Assembly (NCBI RefSeq): GCF_016907535.1 | Contig: NZ_JAFBCF010000001.1 | Span: forward strand, 744,001-808,000 | Reading direction: 5' to 3' | DNA: 64,000 nt | DNA from: Microlunatus panaciterrae | GTDB lineage: Bacteria; Actinomycetota; Actinomycetes; Propionibacteriales; Propionibacteriaceae | Part shown: positions 17,257 to 25,389 of the stretch, piece after piece | Numbering within the stretch: the stretch's first letter is position 1 | How the letters are laid out: every line of letters begins with the position of its first letter | The notes under the pieces: generated by a model | What the model was told of the DNA's origin: nothing | Databases searched by the model: none | The model's input: only the letters and a program-made list of their open reading frames with translations | Made by a program: the position numbers and the translations under genes

Positions 17257-18048
17257 CGGCGCGAACGCCAGCCAGCACACCAGGGTCGGCGCGAAATGGA
17301 TGTAGAGGATCATCGCGGTGACCAGGTGGAAGCCGACCCAGAACAGAGCGGCGCAGAGCAGGGCCCGGCCCCGCAGCCACAGGATGACGATCGAGCTGAG
17401 CTCGGCCAGGAACGAGAACCACTGCATCCCGCGCAACAACGACGGGTGCTCCACCAGCAGCAGACCCAGTCCGTGCGGTCGTCGGATGATGGCCCAGGTG
17501 AGGATGGCGCTGTTCGGCCAGGACGTGAAGGTCCAGTCGCCGCTGCGGATCTTGGTGATCGCCGACAGGAAGTAGGTGAACACCACGGCGAACTGGATGC
17601 AGCGCAGTGCCCAGCCCGCCTGCGCGGACGAGTCCTCGCTGCGCCAGGAGCCGCGGACCGCACCGACGGTCGGCAGCACCCACAGCGCCACCACCAGCGC
17701 CAGATGATCATGGTCGACCTTGCCGTAGCTCATCCCGATGGCGGTCCACCAGGTGAAGCAAGCGGCGACCACGAAGCCGGCCACCCGCGGCAGCCGGTTG
17801 GCCGCACCGACCAGGCAGGCGATCCACAGCACCACATACAGCGCCGTGGTCAAGGTGATGCTCGGCGGCGGCAGCTGAAGCAGTCTGGCGAGGAAGAGCG
17901 GCCGGTACAGCTCGGGGTGGTAGCTCAGCGCGCGGGTGTCCCGCACGAACAGGTGCATGTCCACGATCACGAACACGTACAGCACCGAACGCAGTATCGC
18001 GACCCTGGCGTCGGGCAGCACCGGGGCGAACCAGCGGACGACGCTCAT
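17134..18048 (-). CDS. HTTM-domain (vitamin K gamma-carboxylase-like) membrane protein
   Basis: This 304-residue membrane protein has about six to eight hydrophobic helices. It carries the HTTM-family look, with conserved Y/H/D residues between helices (ALSYHPELYRPLFL; MSYGKVDHDHLALV; TYFLSAITKIRSGDWTF). HTTM domains resemble the membrane part of vitamin K-dependent carboxylases; bacterial roles are mostly unknown. The hydrophilic tail after residue 264 corresponds to the antisense overlap with the DCC gene. Its start overlaps the stop of the upstream 157-residue gene by four bases, so these two are co-transcribed. Confidence 0.82.
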   Translation of the reverse strand: MSVVRWFAPVLPDARVAILRSVLYVFVIVDMHLFVRDTRALSYHPELYRPLFLARLLQLPPPSITLTTALYVVLWIACLVGAANRLPRVAGFVVAACFTWWTAIGMSYGKVDHDHLALVVALWVLPTVGAVRGSWRSEDSSAQAGWALRCIQFAVVFTYFLSAITKIRSGDWTFTSWPNSAILTWAIIRRPHGLGLLLVEHPSLLRGMQWFSFLAELSSIVILWLRGRALLCAALFWVGFHLVTAMILYIHFAPTLVCWLAFAPLERGVPWARRVIARRRQRAGGSAARHPVAVVGDQPVDGTG

Positions 18049-18518
18049 CCGGACACCTCCCAGCTGGCCAGCTCCTTCAGCTCGGTCGGGCCCTTCCGGC
18101 CGTCCACCAGCCTGGTCTCATCCTGCACCAGCCAGACGTGCCGCAGCCGAGGTTGCTCGGGGTGCCGCCGCTGCCAGCCGTCGGCCACCGCGCGCAGCAG
18201 GGTGGGGTCCTTGACGATGGCCGGGATCCGGGCCTCGACCTCGGCCCGGCCGATGCCGGCCGACTCCGGGCTGAGCGGCAGGTCCATCCGGCGGCCGTCG
18301 GTGCGCAGCCCTTCGACGCGGGTGATGACGATGGTGGCGTCGTCGGCCGGCGAGAACGCGTACTGCGACATCGGTCCGAACGGCCAGACGTCGTCACTCA
18401 TCCGCAACGATCCGTTGACCACGCAGACGATGCCGAGACAGGCGACGGTAACTCGCCAGGTCGTCCCCCAGCGGCTGATCGTTCTGGTCCGGCCGGTCAC
18501 CCGCAGATTCAAGCACAT
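18045..18518 (-). CDS. Single-pass membrane protein, partner of the HTTM gene
   Basis: This 157-residue protein from ATG 18518 has one N-terminal membrane segment (VTVACLGIVCVVNG, about residues 22-35). An extracytoplasmic domain follows with WPFGPMSQYAF near residue 45 and a C-terminal HVWLVQDETRLVDG. I know no named family. It overlaps the HTTM gene by ATGA, and similar small proteins sit beside HTTM genes in other actinomycetes as far as I recall, so it is probably a subunit or accessory. The frame upstream to 18938 is a shadow of the ROK gene. Confidence 0.75.
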   Translation of the reverse strand: MCLNLRVTGRTRTISRWGTTWRVTVACLGIVCVVNGSLRMSDDVWPFGPMSQYAFSPADDATIVITRVEGLRTDGRRMDLPLSPESAGIGRAEVEARIPAIVKDPTLLRAVADGWQRRHPEQPRLRHVWLVQDETRLVDGRKGPTELKELASWEVSG

Positions 18519-18523
18519 CGCCG

Positions 18524-19681
18524 TCAGTTGTGGCCCTGATGCCTGATCACATGGGTCAGGATGGCGATCGCGGCGCCGCCACGCGCCCACTCGAAGAACT
18601 CGAGGGGTTCGACCACCAGGTCCAGCTCGCCGAGGCTCCAGTGCGCCACCTCGCGGAGGCCCCGCCGGACCGTGTCCGGGGCCAGTAGGGCGAACCCGAT
18701 GCCTTCGCCGGACAGCAGCATCCGCTCGGGTCCGATCACGTTGGCCACCGTGCCGGCCAGGATGCCCAACCGGTAGGCGGCCTCGTCCAGCAGCTCCACT
18801 GCGAACGGGTTGCCGGCTCGGTACAGCTCCAGCGCCTGGTCGAACGTCGTACTGCGGCGCCGTCGGGAGGTCAGCTGGCGAGAGATGCTGCCCGACGTCA
18901 GGACCGCCCGGGCGCAGCCGACATGGCCCAGCTCGCACCGCGCCCCTTCGGTCCTCAGCGGCAGATGCCCCACCGCACCCGCCACCCCGTGATGACCCCG
19001 CACGATCTGGTCGTGGACGACGAGCCCGCAGCCGATGCCGGCGCCCACGGTGAGGACCACGAAGGACGTCAGTCCCCGTCCCGCCCCGAACCAGTGCTCG
19101 GCCTGGGTGAACGCCTTCACGTCATTCTCGACGGTGCAGGTCAATCCGGTCCGTGCCGTCACGGCGTCCGCGAGCGGGAAATGCTCCCAGCCGAGGATGG
19201 GCGCCCGGAGCACCAGCCGCCGCTGCTCGATCACACCGGCCAGGCCGATGCCGATCCCGGCCACCCGGTCGTAGCGGCCGCGCAGGTCCTCGGCCAGCCC
19301 GGAGATGATCTCCACGGTGGACTGCGGATCGGTCTGCACCAGTGGTGCCTCCACCCGGTCGATCAGGTCTCCGCGCAGGTCGGTCACCACCGCATAGACG
19401 GTGTCATCGGTGATCTTGACACCGATGAAGCTGGCCGACTCGGCGACCACGTCCAGCGGCAGCGACGGCCGTCCGGTGCGGGCGAACAACTGGGGCGCCC
19501 GCTCGACCAGCAGGCCCTGCGCGATCAACGGCCGGGTCAACCTGGTCAGGCTGCCACTGGACAGGTCCAACTTGCGGGCCAGCTCCGCTCGGGCGATCGG
19601 GCCGCTGCGCAGCACCGCCAGGGCGACAGCCAGGGCGCTGCCGTCCAACGGCTCCCAGTCCTCACGCAGCGCCCCGACCAT
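18524..19681 (-). CDS. ROK-family transcriptional regulator
   Basis: This 385-residue protein has an N-terminal winged helix (ARAELARKLDLSSGSLTRLTRPLIAQG compressed, about residues 28-55) and a sugar-kinase-like ROK domain with IGIGLAGVI and VLTVGAGIGCGLVV. The usual ROK zinc motif CxCGxxGC is reduced to GARCELGHVGCA, so zinc binding is altered. It lies five bases after the alpha-galactosidase stop on the same strand, so the two genes form an operon. The repressor probably senses galactoside-derived sugar and acts at the palindrome upstream of the galactosidase. The start is ATG 19681. Confidence 0.9.
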   Translation of the reverse strand: MVGALREDWEPLDGSALAVALAVLRSGPIARAELARKLDLSSGSLTRLTRPLIAQGLLVERAPQLFARTGRPSLPLDVVAESASFIGVKITDDTVYAVVTDLRGDLIDRVEAPLVQTDPQSTVEIISGLAEDLRGRYDRVAGIGIGLAGVIEQRRLVLRAPILGWEHFPLADAVTARTGLTCTVENDVKAFTQAEHWFGAGRGLTSFVVLTVGAGIGCGLVVHDQIVRGHHGVAGAVGHLPLRTEGARCELGHVGCARAVLTSGSISRQLTSRRRRSTTFDQALELYRAGNPFAVELLDEAAYRLGILAGTVANVIGPERMLLSGEGIGFALLAPDTVRRGLREVAHWSLGELDLVVEPLEFFEWARGGAAIAILTHVIRHQGHN

Positions 19682-19686
19682 CGGTC

Positions 19687-21903
19687 TCAGTCTCCAGTCA
19701 ATGCCTCGACCCGGAGCAGCACGGCGTGGTCTGGGTCGAGGGCCGGTGCCTGCACGCCGACTGAGCCGAGCACGGCGCCGGTGAAGACCGACCCGGGCGC
19801 CTGCACCGTGCTCAGGTCCGCGCCGCGGTCCATGGTGACGTTCCACCAGGCGGGTGGGCTGAGCCGTGGCATGGTGCCCACCAGCACCGGCCGCACCCGG
19901 TAGGACATCTCCGGGTCGAGACCCGGCAGCCGGAACCGGCCGATCGGGGCCACCTCGGACCGGGCGATCACCCCGAAGGAGTAGATGGCTTTCGACTTGT
20001 CCGGGGCGACCACACCGTGCAGGGCCAGGGTCGGGTCGGCGCTGTCGATCCTCACCAGGTCACCGCCGAGCAGCAGATCCCTTTCCTGCTTGAAGAAGGC
20101 GATCCAGTCACCGAGGTCGGCGAGCTCGCTCTCGGTGGCCTCGGCCAGGTCCCACTCGATGCCGAGGTGGCCGAAGACAGCCGTCGCAGCCCGGAAGGAG
20201 AAGTCGTGCACTCGGCCGGTGGTGTGTGAGCGGCCGGAGGCGATGTGCGAGCCCATCAGCTCCGGTGGGATCAGCTGGGTGGTCCAACGGTTCATCTGCT
20301 GCCGCTCCAGTGGGTCGATGCAGTCCGAGACCCAGACCCGGTCGGTCCGCTCCAGGATGCCGAGATCCACCCGGGCACCGCCGGAGGAACAGGACTCAAT
20401 CTCCAGCCCCGGGTGCGCAGCCTTGATATCGTCGATCAGCCGGTACACCGCCTCGGTCTGCGCGTGCACCCCCGGTCGGCCCTCCGGCTGGGTGCCGGCG
20501 TCGATCAGGTCGCGGTTGTGGTCCCACTTGATGTAGCCGATGTCGTACTCGGCCAGTACGGCGAAGATCGCGTCTCGGATGTAGGCGTAGCACTCGGGGA
20601 CGCCCAGGTTGATCACCTGCTGGTGCCTGGCCTCCACCGGCATCCGGTCGCCGGTGGCCATGATCCACTCCGGGTGCGCCCGTGCCACATCAGAGTCGAC
20701 GTTGATCATCTCCGGTTCGAACCAGAGTCCGAACTCCATCCCCAGCTCGCGCACCCGGTCCACCAGGGGGTGCAGACCGGTCGGCCAGATGTCCTTCGAC
20801 ACGGTCCAGTCGCCGAGCCCGGAATAGTCGTTACGCCGGGACCCGAACCAGCCGTCGTCCAGCACGTAGCGCTCGACGCCGAGGGCGGCGGCCCGCTCGG
20901 CCAGGTCGATCAGCCGGGCGGCGTCATGGTGGAAGTAGACGGCCTCCCACACGTTCAAGGTGACCGGACGCTGCCGGTCGACGTGGTTCGGCCGGGCCCG
21001 GAGGAAGGCGTGGAAACGGCGTGCGACAGCGTCCAGGCCGTCGGCGTACGAGCCGTAGATCCACGGAGTCTGATAGCTCTCCCCGGTGGCCAGGATCAGC
21101 TCACCCGGCAGCAGCAGCTCACCGCCACCGATCACCTGCTCGCCGGAGAACAGCCGCTCCGCGTAGTGGCGGTGGTTGCCGCTCCAGCCGGTGTGCACCG
21201 ACCAGATCTCGCCCCGGGCGAAGCCGAAGCCGGGCGTGCCGAGGTGCAGCAGGGTGGCCGCGTCGGCGCCGGTCCGGCCCTTGCGCCCCTCGCGCAGGTG
21301 CGTCCCCACCCCGAGCTCGCGGCGTTGCGGGACCCGCTCCTTGCCCCACCGGCCGGCGAAGTCGAGCAGCTCGCGCGCCTCCTGCGGCACCGGGAAGGCC
21401 AGCGTCACGTCATCGACCTGGTAGCCGTCGGCGCCGGTGTTGGTGACGGTGGCCCGGGCACGCAGCAGCCCGCCGGCGGCCAGCTCGACGGTGACGACCA
21501 GCTGGAGCTGCGCCACGGGGTCCTCGGCGGTGACCTCCACCGCGCCCGGTCCGGTGCTGACGAACTGCAGCTCGGAGTCGTCCAGGCTCTCGCCGTCGAC
21601 CGAGATGGCGGTCACCGCGAACTTGGGCGACCAGCCCGTGCCGGCGCGCGACCCCGAGAGTCCGGGCCGGCCGACCCAGCCCTCGTGGTGCTCCGGCAGC
21701 AGCGCCAGCCGCACCGGCTTGTCCACGTTGTTGTTGGCCACCGGGGGCACGTTCGCCAGCACGATCGCCACCGCCTCATCGACGGTGAGATCCCCCAGAT
21801 CTGCCCCCCAATGCACAATCGCCGGCAGGCGGCCCTCAGTGACGTCGAGCAACACCGACACCCCGCCTGATCGAAGGGACACTAGGGCATTGGGTTGGAC
21901 CAC
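19687..21903 (-). CDS. Alpha-galactosidase, glycoside hydrolase family 36
   Basis: This 738-residue enzyme hydrolyses terminal alpha-galactosides such as melibiose or raffinose, probably in the cytosol because no signal peptide is present. An N-terminal beta-sandwich (about residues 1-320) precedes the TIM barrel. The GH36 nucleophile motif YIKWDHNRD lies near residue 458 and the acid/base motif SDCIDPLERQ near 528. GLWFEPEM and VLDDGWFG are further family signatures. The C-terminal region is beta-rich. It is the first gene of an operon with the ROK regulator. The 13-bp palindrome at 21931 lies 28 bases upstream. Confidence 0.95.
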   Translation of the reverse strand: MVQPNALVSLRSGGVSVLLDVTEGRLPAIVHWGADLGDLTVDEAVAIVLANVPPVANNNVDKPVRLALLPEHHEGWVGRPGLSGSRAGTGWSPKFAVTAISVDGESLDDSELQFVSTGPGAVEVTAEDPVAQLQLVVTVELAAGGLLRARATVTNTGADGYQVDDVTLAFPVPQEARELLDFAGRWGKERVPQRRELGVGTHLREGRKGRTGADAATLLHLGTPGFGFARGEIWSVHTGWSGNHRHYAERLFSGEQVIGGGELLLPGELILATGESYQTPWIYGSYADGLDAVARRFHAFLRARPNHVDRQRPVTLNVWEAVYFHHDAARLIDLAERAAALGVERYVLDDGWFGSRRNDYSGLGDWTVSKDIWPTGLHPLVDRVRELGMEFGLWFEPEMINVDSDVARAHPEWIMATGDRMPVEARHQQVINLGVPECYAYIRDAIFAVLAEYDIGYIKWDHNRDLIDAGTQPEGRPGVHAQTEAVYRLIDDIKAAHPGLEIESCSSGGARVDLGILERTDRVWVSDCIDPLERQQMNRWTTQLIPPELMGSHIASGRSHTTGRVHDFSFRAATAVFGHLGIEWDLAEATESELADLGDWIAFFKQERDLLLGGDLVRIDSADPTLALHGVVAPDKSKAIYSFGVIARSEVAPIGRFRLPGLDPEMSYRVRPVLVGTMPRLSPPAWWNVTMDRGADLSTVQAPGSVFTGAVLGSVGVQAPALDPDHAVLLRVEALTGD

Positions 21904-21930
21904 GGGTCGGACCTTTCGCAGGCAGATTAG

Positions 21931-21943
21931 TTTTGTCGCAAAA
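21931..21943. promoter_or_regulatory. Palindromic operator candidate upstream of the alpha-galactosidase
   Basis: TTTTGTCGCAAAA is a perfect 5-bp inverted repeat around TCG. It sits in a conspicuously AT-rich patch (roughly 21926-21948) in an otherwise very GC-rich genome. It lies between the divergent starts of the galactosidase (21903) and the FetB-like gene (22009). ROK repressors such as NagC and Mlc bind AT-flanked TTCG/CGAA-type palindromes, so this is the best candidate for the site of the ROK protein encoded in the same operon. Confidence 0.55.
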
Positions 21944-22008
21944 TATACTCACCCGCGGCCTCCGTGGACAGTGCCGTGAGCGCAGCGCGCCGGCTCTAGG
22001 CTGGGCAG

Positions 22009-22767
22009 GTGCCACACCAGGTGGGTCCGTCGTTGGCCGTTGCGCTGCTTATCCTGCTGGTGCTGGCCCTGGCCGCCTCCTGGTGGAGCCGGCTGCGGTT
22101 GGAAAAGAGCCTCGCCGCCGCCGCGGGCCGGGCGGTGATCCAGCTGGGCCTGGTGTCCTTGATCATTGCCGGGGTCGTCGGTCGGGTCGGCTGGTCGCTG
22201 CTGTTCGCGTCACTGATGTTCGCGATCGCCGTCTTCACCTCAACCCGCCGGGTGGGCGCACCGCGAGCGTGGCCGTGGGCGGCCCTCGCCATGGCCGCCG
22301 GCGTGCTGCCGGTGCTGCTGACGATCTTCCTGACCGGTGCGGTGCCCTTCAACGGCCCGTCGATCGTTCCAATGGCGGGCATCATCATCGGCGGTGTGAT
22401 GAACGGCCACTCGCTGGCGGGCCGGCGGGTGTTCGGTTCGCTCCGCGACGAGTACGGCAGCTATGAGGCTGCGCTGTCGATCGGGCTGACCAGGCCACAG
22501 GCGATCGGTGAGGTGAGTGCGCGGCACCTGCCCGAGGCGTTGGTGCCGGCCCTGGACCAGACCCGCACCGTCGGTCTGGTCACCCTGCCAGGTGCGTTCG
22601 TCGGCGTGCTGCTCGGCGGCGGCAGCCCGTTGCAGGCCGGTGCCGCCCAGGTGCTGGTGCTGGTCGGCCTGCTCGCGGCCGAGTCGATCACCGTGGCGGT
22701 GGCGCACCGGCTGATCAAGCAGGCGCTGCTGCTGCCGCCGGATCTGGCCGAGTCGCTGCGGCCCTAG
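22009..22767 (+). CDS. FetB-like ABC permease (UPF0014 family)
   Basis: This 252-residue protein has about seven membrane segments and the UPF0014/FetB hallmarks: FTSTRRVG after the third helix and MAGIIIGGVMNGHSLAG followed by LRDEYGSYEAALSIGLT. E. coli FetB works with the ATPase FetA in iron export and peroxide resistance. No ATP-binding partner gene is adjacent here, so the partner is elsewhere or absent. It starts at GTG 22009, divergent from the alpha-galactosidase. It overlaps the end of a convergent DUF309 gene by four bases. Confidence 0.87.
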   Translation: MPHQVGPSLAVALLILLVLALAASWWSRLRLEKSLAAAAGRAVIQLGLVSLIIAGVVGRVGWSLLFASLMFAIAVFTSTRRVGAPRAWPWAALAMAAGVLPVLLTIFLTGAVPFNGPSIVPMAGIIIGGVMNGHSLAGRRVFGSLRDEYGSYEAALSIGLTRPQAIGEVSARHLPEALVPALDQTRTVGLVTLPGAFVGVLLGGGSPLQAGAAQVLVLVGLLAAESITVAVAHRLIKQALLLPPDLAESLRP

Positions 22768-23291
22768 AGCGGGCCGGGCCGAGCTGGGCCGGCGTACTGC
22801 CGGTCCGTCCTGAGCACGGGGATCTGCGGCCTGACCCGCACCGGCGAGCCGTCCGGCTCGGCGGCCAGCCGGGCCCGCAGGTCGTCGGCCCAGCCGATCA
22901 GCCCCGCGACGTCGATCGCGTACGGCGGAGAGGAGGCGTAGCTTGCGATCCGGTCCCGGCCGCGTTGCAGCAGCGTGAGGGCACCGGTCCGGTTGCCGCG
23001 GAGCAGGTGGGTCAGGCCCACAGCGAGCTGGGCCAGCCCCTGCCAGAGGTCACGCTCATCGGCGTCGGCCGACTTCCAGGTCCCCTCCAGGATCTCGTGG
23101 GCATGGAACGGGCGGCCCTCCGCCAGCAGCCGCTGGGCCTCGTCCAGCGCCGCCAGCGGCGGCAGGACCAAGTCGTCGGGGACCCGTGCAACGCCCCCCT
23201 CGGAACCTCGGGCCAGTGGACGGCCCAGACCGTCGCGGGGGCGGGCATTGAGCGGTCGGCCCCGGGGATCGCGTTCCCGCGGCACCCTCAC
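22764..23291 (-). CDS. DUF309-family protein
   Basis: This 175-residue protein has the DUF309 helical core with FHAHEILEGTWK near residue 62 and WQGLAQLAVGLTHLLRGN near residue 83. The family is small and all-helical, contains a conserved HE motif, and has no established reaction. The GTG at 23291 is used. The N-terminal 35 residues are Arg/Pro-rich and may be an over-extended start, with the GTG encoding V in GGVARVPDD as an alternative. It is convergent with the FetB-like gene. Confidence 0.8.
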   Translation of the reverse strand: MRVPRERDPRGRPLNARPRDGLGRPLARGSEGGVARVPDDLVLPPLAALDEAQRLLAEGRPFHAHEILEGTWKSADADERDLWQGLAQLAVGLTHLLRGNRTGALTLLQRGRDRIASYASSPPYAIDVAGLIGWADDLRARLAAEPDGSPVRVRPQIPVLRTDRQYAGPARPGPL

Positions 23292-23352
23292 GTCGGTGCC
23301 GTTCCCAGGCTGCTCCTCATGTGCTGCAGTGTGCCACGACGACGGGACGGCC

Positions 23353-23389
23353 GTACGGCTGCACCCCTGCGGTGAGAGGGCAGCCGTAC
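23353..23389 (-). terminator. Hairpin terminator candidate after the secreted-protein gene
   Basis: GTACGGCTGC at 23353-23362 is exactly complementary to GCAGCCGTAC at 23380-23389, with a 17-base loop. It lies 25 bases after the stop of the secreted-protein gene on the minus strand. No U-tract follows, as is common for high-GC actinomycete hairpins. Confidence 0.5.
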
Positions 23390-23414
23390 CAGCCTGGGTC
23401 GTTCGGAAACGGGA

Positions 23415-24146
23415 CTACCGGACGTCGATGCAGTCGGCCTTGCTCTTGACGGGGGCCGTGGTGCTGCTGCCCTTGAAGACGAACCGGAAACAGCCATCCT
23501 TCCTGGCGGTGAGGGTGGTCCGCAGATCACCATCGGGGGCACTCGTGACTGTCTTCAGGGTGCTGTAGCTGCCTCCAGCGGGACGCCACTGCAGCTGCAC
23601 CTTCTTCTTGCCGTAGCCGCGGTAGCGGCCGAGGTTCCAGTTGGCGCGGTTGAGGTTGCCCTTGACGGTGATCGTCCTACCCTTCCGTACCGGCTCGGGG
23701 GTGGCGTTGGTCGTCAGTCGAGCGGCCCGCAGCACCTTGAAGTCGGAGCCGTAGCCACTGGTGTCAACGGCGCTGTCCACCCAGATGGTGCTGCTCCACG
23801 TCCCGGCGTCGGCGTTGGTGAGCGCCTGCGGGTTCAGCCGGAGGCCGACGTCCCAGGTGGTCACGTCACCGCTCCGGGCGACCCGGTTCAGGTCGACGCT
23901 GTTGTAGAAGGTCGGGCTGACCACATCGGCCGACACGCCCTTGACGGTGCAGTTGGAGCGGATTTTGACCGTAAGCACGAAGCCTTTCGCCTGCTGGACG
24001 CCGACAACCACGGTCCTGGGTGAGGTCTTGGCACTGAGGATCGTCGGCTCGACGCAGGTCGGTGCGGCTGCGGCCGGCGCGACACCGACTGCAGCGAGAG
24101 TGGCGATCAGGGAGCTGGTGGCCAGTGCCACGAGGGACTTGCGCAT
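23415..24146 (-). CDS. Secreted protein of unknown function
   Basis: This 243-residue protein has a clear Sec signal peptide: MRKSLVALATSSLIATLAAV, with cleavage probably after an AAA near residue 27. The mature part is Cys-, Thr- and Lys-rich with beta-strand spacing. The middle portion (RKGRTITVKGNLNRANW) and the C-terminal YGKKKVQLQWRPAGG and TARKDGCFRFVFKG resemble Ig-like/bacterial surface repeats found in actinomycete secreted proteins. A GGAGG lies just upstream of the ATG at 24146. No enzymatic motif was seen. It stands alone, flanked by hairpins on both sides. Confidence 0.82.
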   Translation of the reverse strand: MRKSLVALATSSLIATLAAVGVAPAAAAPTCVEPTILSAKTSPRTVVVGVQQAKGFVLTVKIRSNCTVKGVSADVVSPTFYNSVDLNRVARSGDVTTWDVGLRLNPQALTNADAGTWSSTIWVDSAVDTSGYGSDFKVLRAARLTTNATPEPVRKGRTITVKGNLNRANWNLGRYRGYGKKKVQLQWRPAGGSYSTLKTVTSAPDGDLRTTLTARKDGCFRFVFKGSSTTAPVKSKADCIDVR

Positions 24147-24395
24147 GGAGGTGCATCCTTCTGTCGGGTGGTGGGTTCGGGTGACAGGAGGCGGAGAGGA
24201 CGGCTCTGATACGTCGGCGGCGAAACCAGTATGTGTGTGGACCGATGAGCTGGGCCAAACCTGGGCGTGCAGCACTCCTGGTCGGCCAACCCGGACACCG
24301 CCTACGGTGACGGTGGGGACCTGATGGGCGTCCCACCTCACCCTCCCCGACCGCCCTAGTGCCATCACCTCAGGCTTCGGCTTCTGACCGGTACT

Positions 24396-24429
24396 GGGAA
24401 GTTGATCATCGCACCATGATCAACTTCCC
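24396..24429 (-). terminator. Strong hairpin terminating the glyS-rpiR transcription unit
   Basis: GGGAAGTTGATCAT at 24396-24409 is perfectly complementary to ATGATCAACTTCCC at 24416-24429, giving a 14-bp stem with a six-base loop. It starts two bases after the rpiR stop codon on the minus strand. The remaining stretch 24147-24395 upstream of the secreted-protein gene contains its presumed promoter and no gene. Confidence 0.75.
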
Positions 24430-24431
24430 GC

Positions 24432-25316
24432 TCAGCTGGTGGCCCGCAGACCGTGCTGCTGCTCCCGCAGCGGCGTGACGGCCTCATAGGTGGCCTTCAG
24501 CGCGGCAACCGTCGGCGCGAACCGACGCTGCGCCACCCCGACGAAGATGCAGTCGACGATCATCAGCTGGGCGATCCGCGAGGCCATCGCCCCGGAGCGG
24601 TACTTGGTCTCGCGGACCGAGGTCAACAACGTCAGGTCGGCCTCCGCAGTGATCGGCGAGCCGGCCGCGTTGGTGATGGCGACCGTCGTCGCGCCTTGCT
24701 GACGGGCGGACTGGAGGAAGTGGACGGTCTCGGTCGTGGTGCCCCGGTGGGAGAAGCCGATGGCCACATCGTTGGCGGCCAACAGTGCGGTCGAGGTGGT
24801 GGCGTCGTGCGGGTCGTCGAAGGCGAACGCGACCCGGCCGATCCGGAGCAGCTTGCGCTGCAGGTCGTCGGCGCTCCAGCCGCTGGCTGACACCCCGTAC
24901 AGGGTGATCCGGCTGGCGGCGTCGATGGCATCGACCACCCGTTGCAGCACGTCGATGTCCAGCCCGGCCAGTGTCTCCTCGATGCACAACGTCTCGGAGA
25001 AGGCGATCTTGGCCACCATCGCCGCCAGCGAGTCGTCTTCGGCGATGTCGGAACCATGATCGCCCACCTCACCGCGCTGGGCTGTCTCCTTTCCGATCTC
25101 GGTCGCCAGGGCGAGTCGGAGCTGGACATAACCGGACAGCCCCATCGCCCGGCAGAACCGTACGATCGTCGTCTCGGACGTCGAGCACTGGTGCGCCAAC
25201 TCCGAGATCGTCTTCTCCATCACCACCTCAGGTCGAGCCAGAATCGCCTCGGCGACCCGTCGCATAGACGGCGCGAGGTCGTTCAGGCGTGACTGCATGG
25301 TGCTTTGGATACTCAC
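24432..25316 (-). CDS. RpiR/MurR-type transcriptional regulator (HTH + SIS)
   Basis: This 294-residue protein has an N-terminal RpiR helix-turn-helix (TISELAHQCSTSETTIVRFCRA, split by me around residues 36-57) and a C-terminal SIS sugar-phosphate domain (ITLYGVSASG near residue 139; AIGFSHRGTTTETV near 186). GTG 25316 follows AGGAG and starts the recognisable N-terminus; the longer frame to 25466 lacks support. Because it lies directly after namZ, its ligand is most likely MurNAc-6-phosphate or a related amino sugar, as for MurR. That is inference. It is the last gene before a strong hairpin. Confidence 0.9.
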   Translation of the reverse strand: MSIQSTMQSRLNDLAPSMRRVAEAILARPEVVMEKTISELAHQCSTSETTIVRFCRAMGLSGYVQLRLALATEIGKETAQRGEVGDHGSDIAEDDSLAAMVAKIAFSETLCIEETLAGLDIDVLQRVVDAIDAASRITLYGVSASGWSADDLQRKLLRIGRVAFAFDDPHDATTSTALLAANDVAIGFSHRGTTTETVHFLQSARQQGATTVAITNAAGSPITAEADLTLLTSVRETKYRSGAMASRIAQLMIVDCIFVGVAQRRFAPTVAALKATYEAVTPLREQQHGLRATS

Positions 25317-25389
25317 GCGTGCTCCTCTCATCGTTGTTCGGGCGCCACAGTCCCCCGGCACCTGCTGGACACCCCTGAACCACGTCGAG

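Noticed and set aside
22009-22767. Complete FetAB iron exporter
   Set aside because: Only the FetB-like permease is present; no ATP-binding gene adjoins it.
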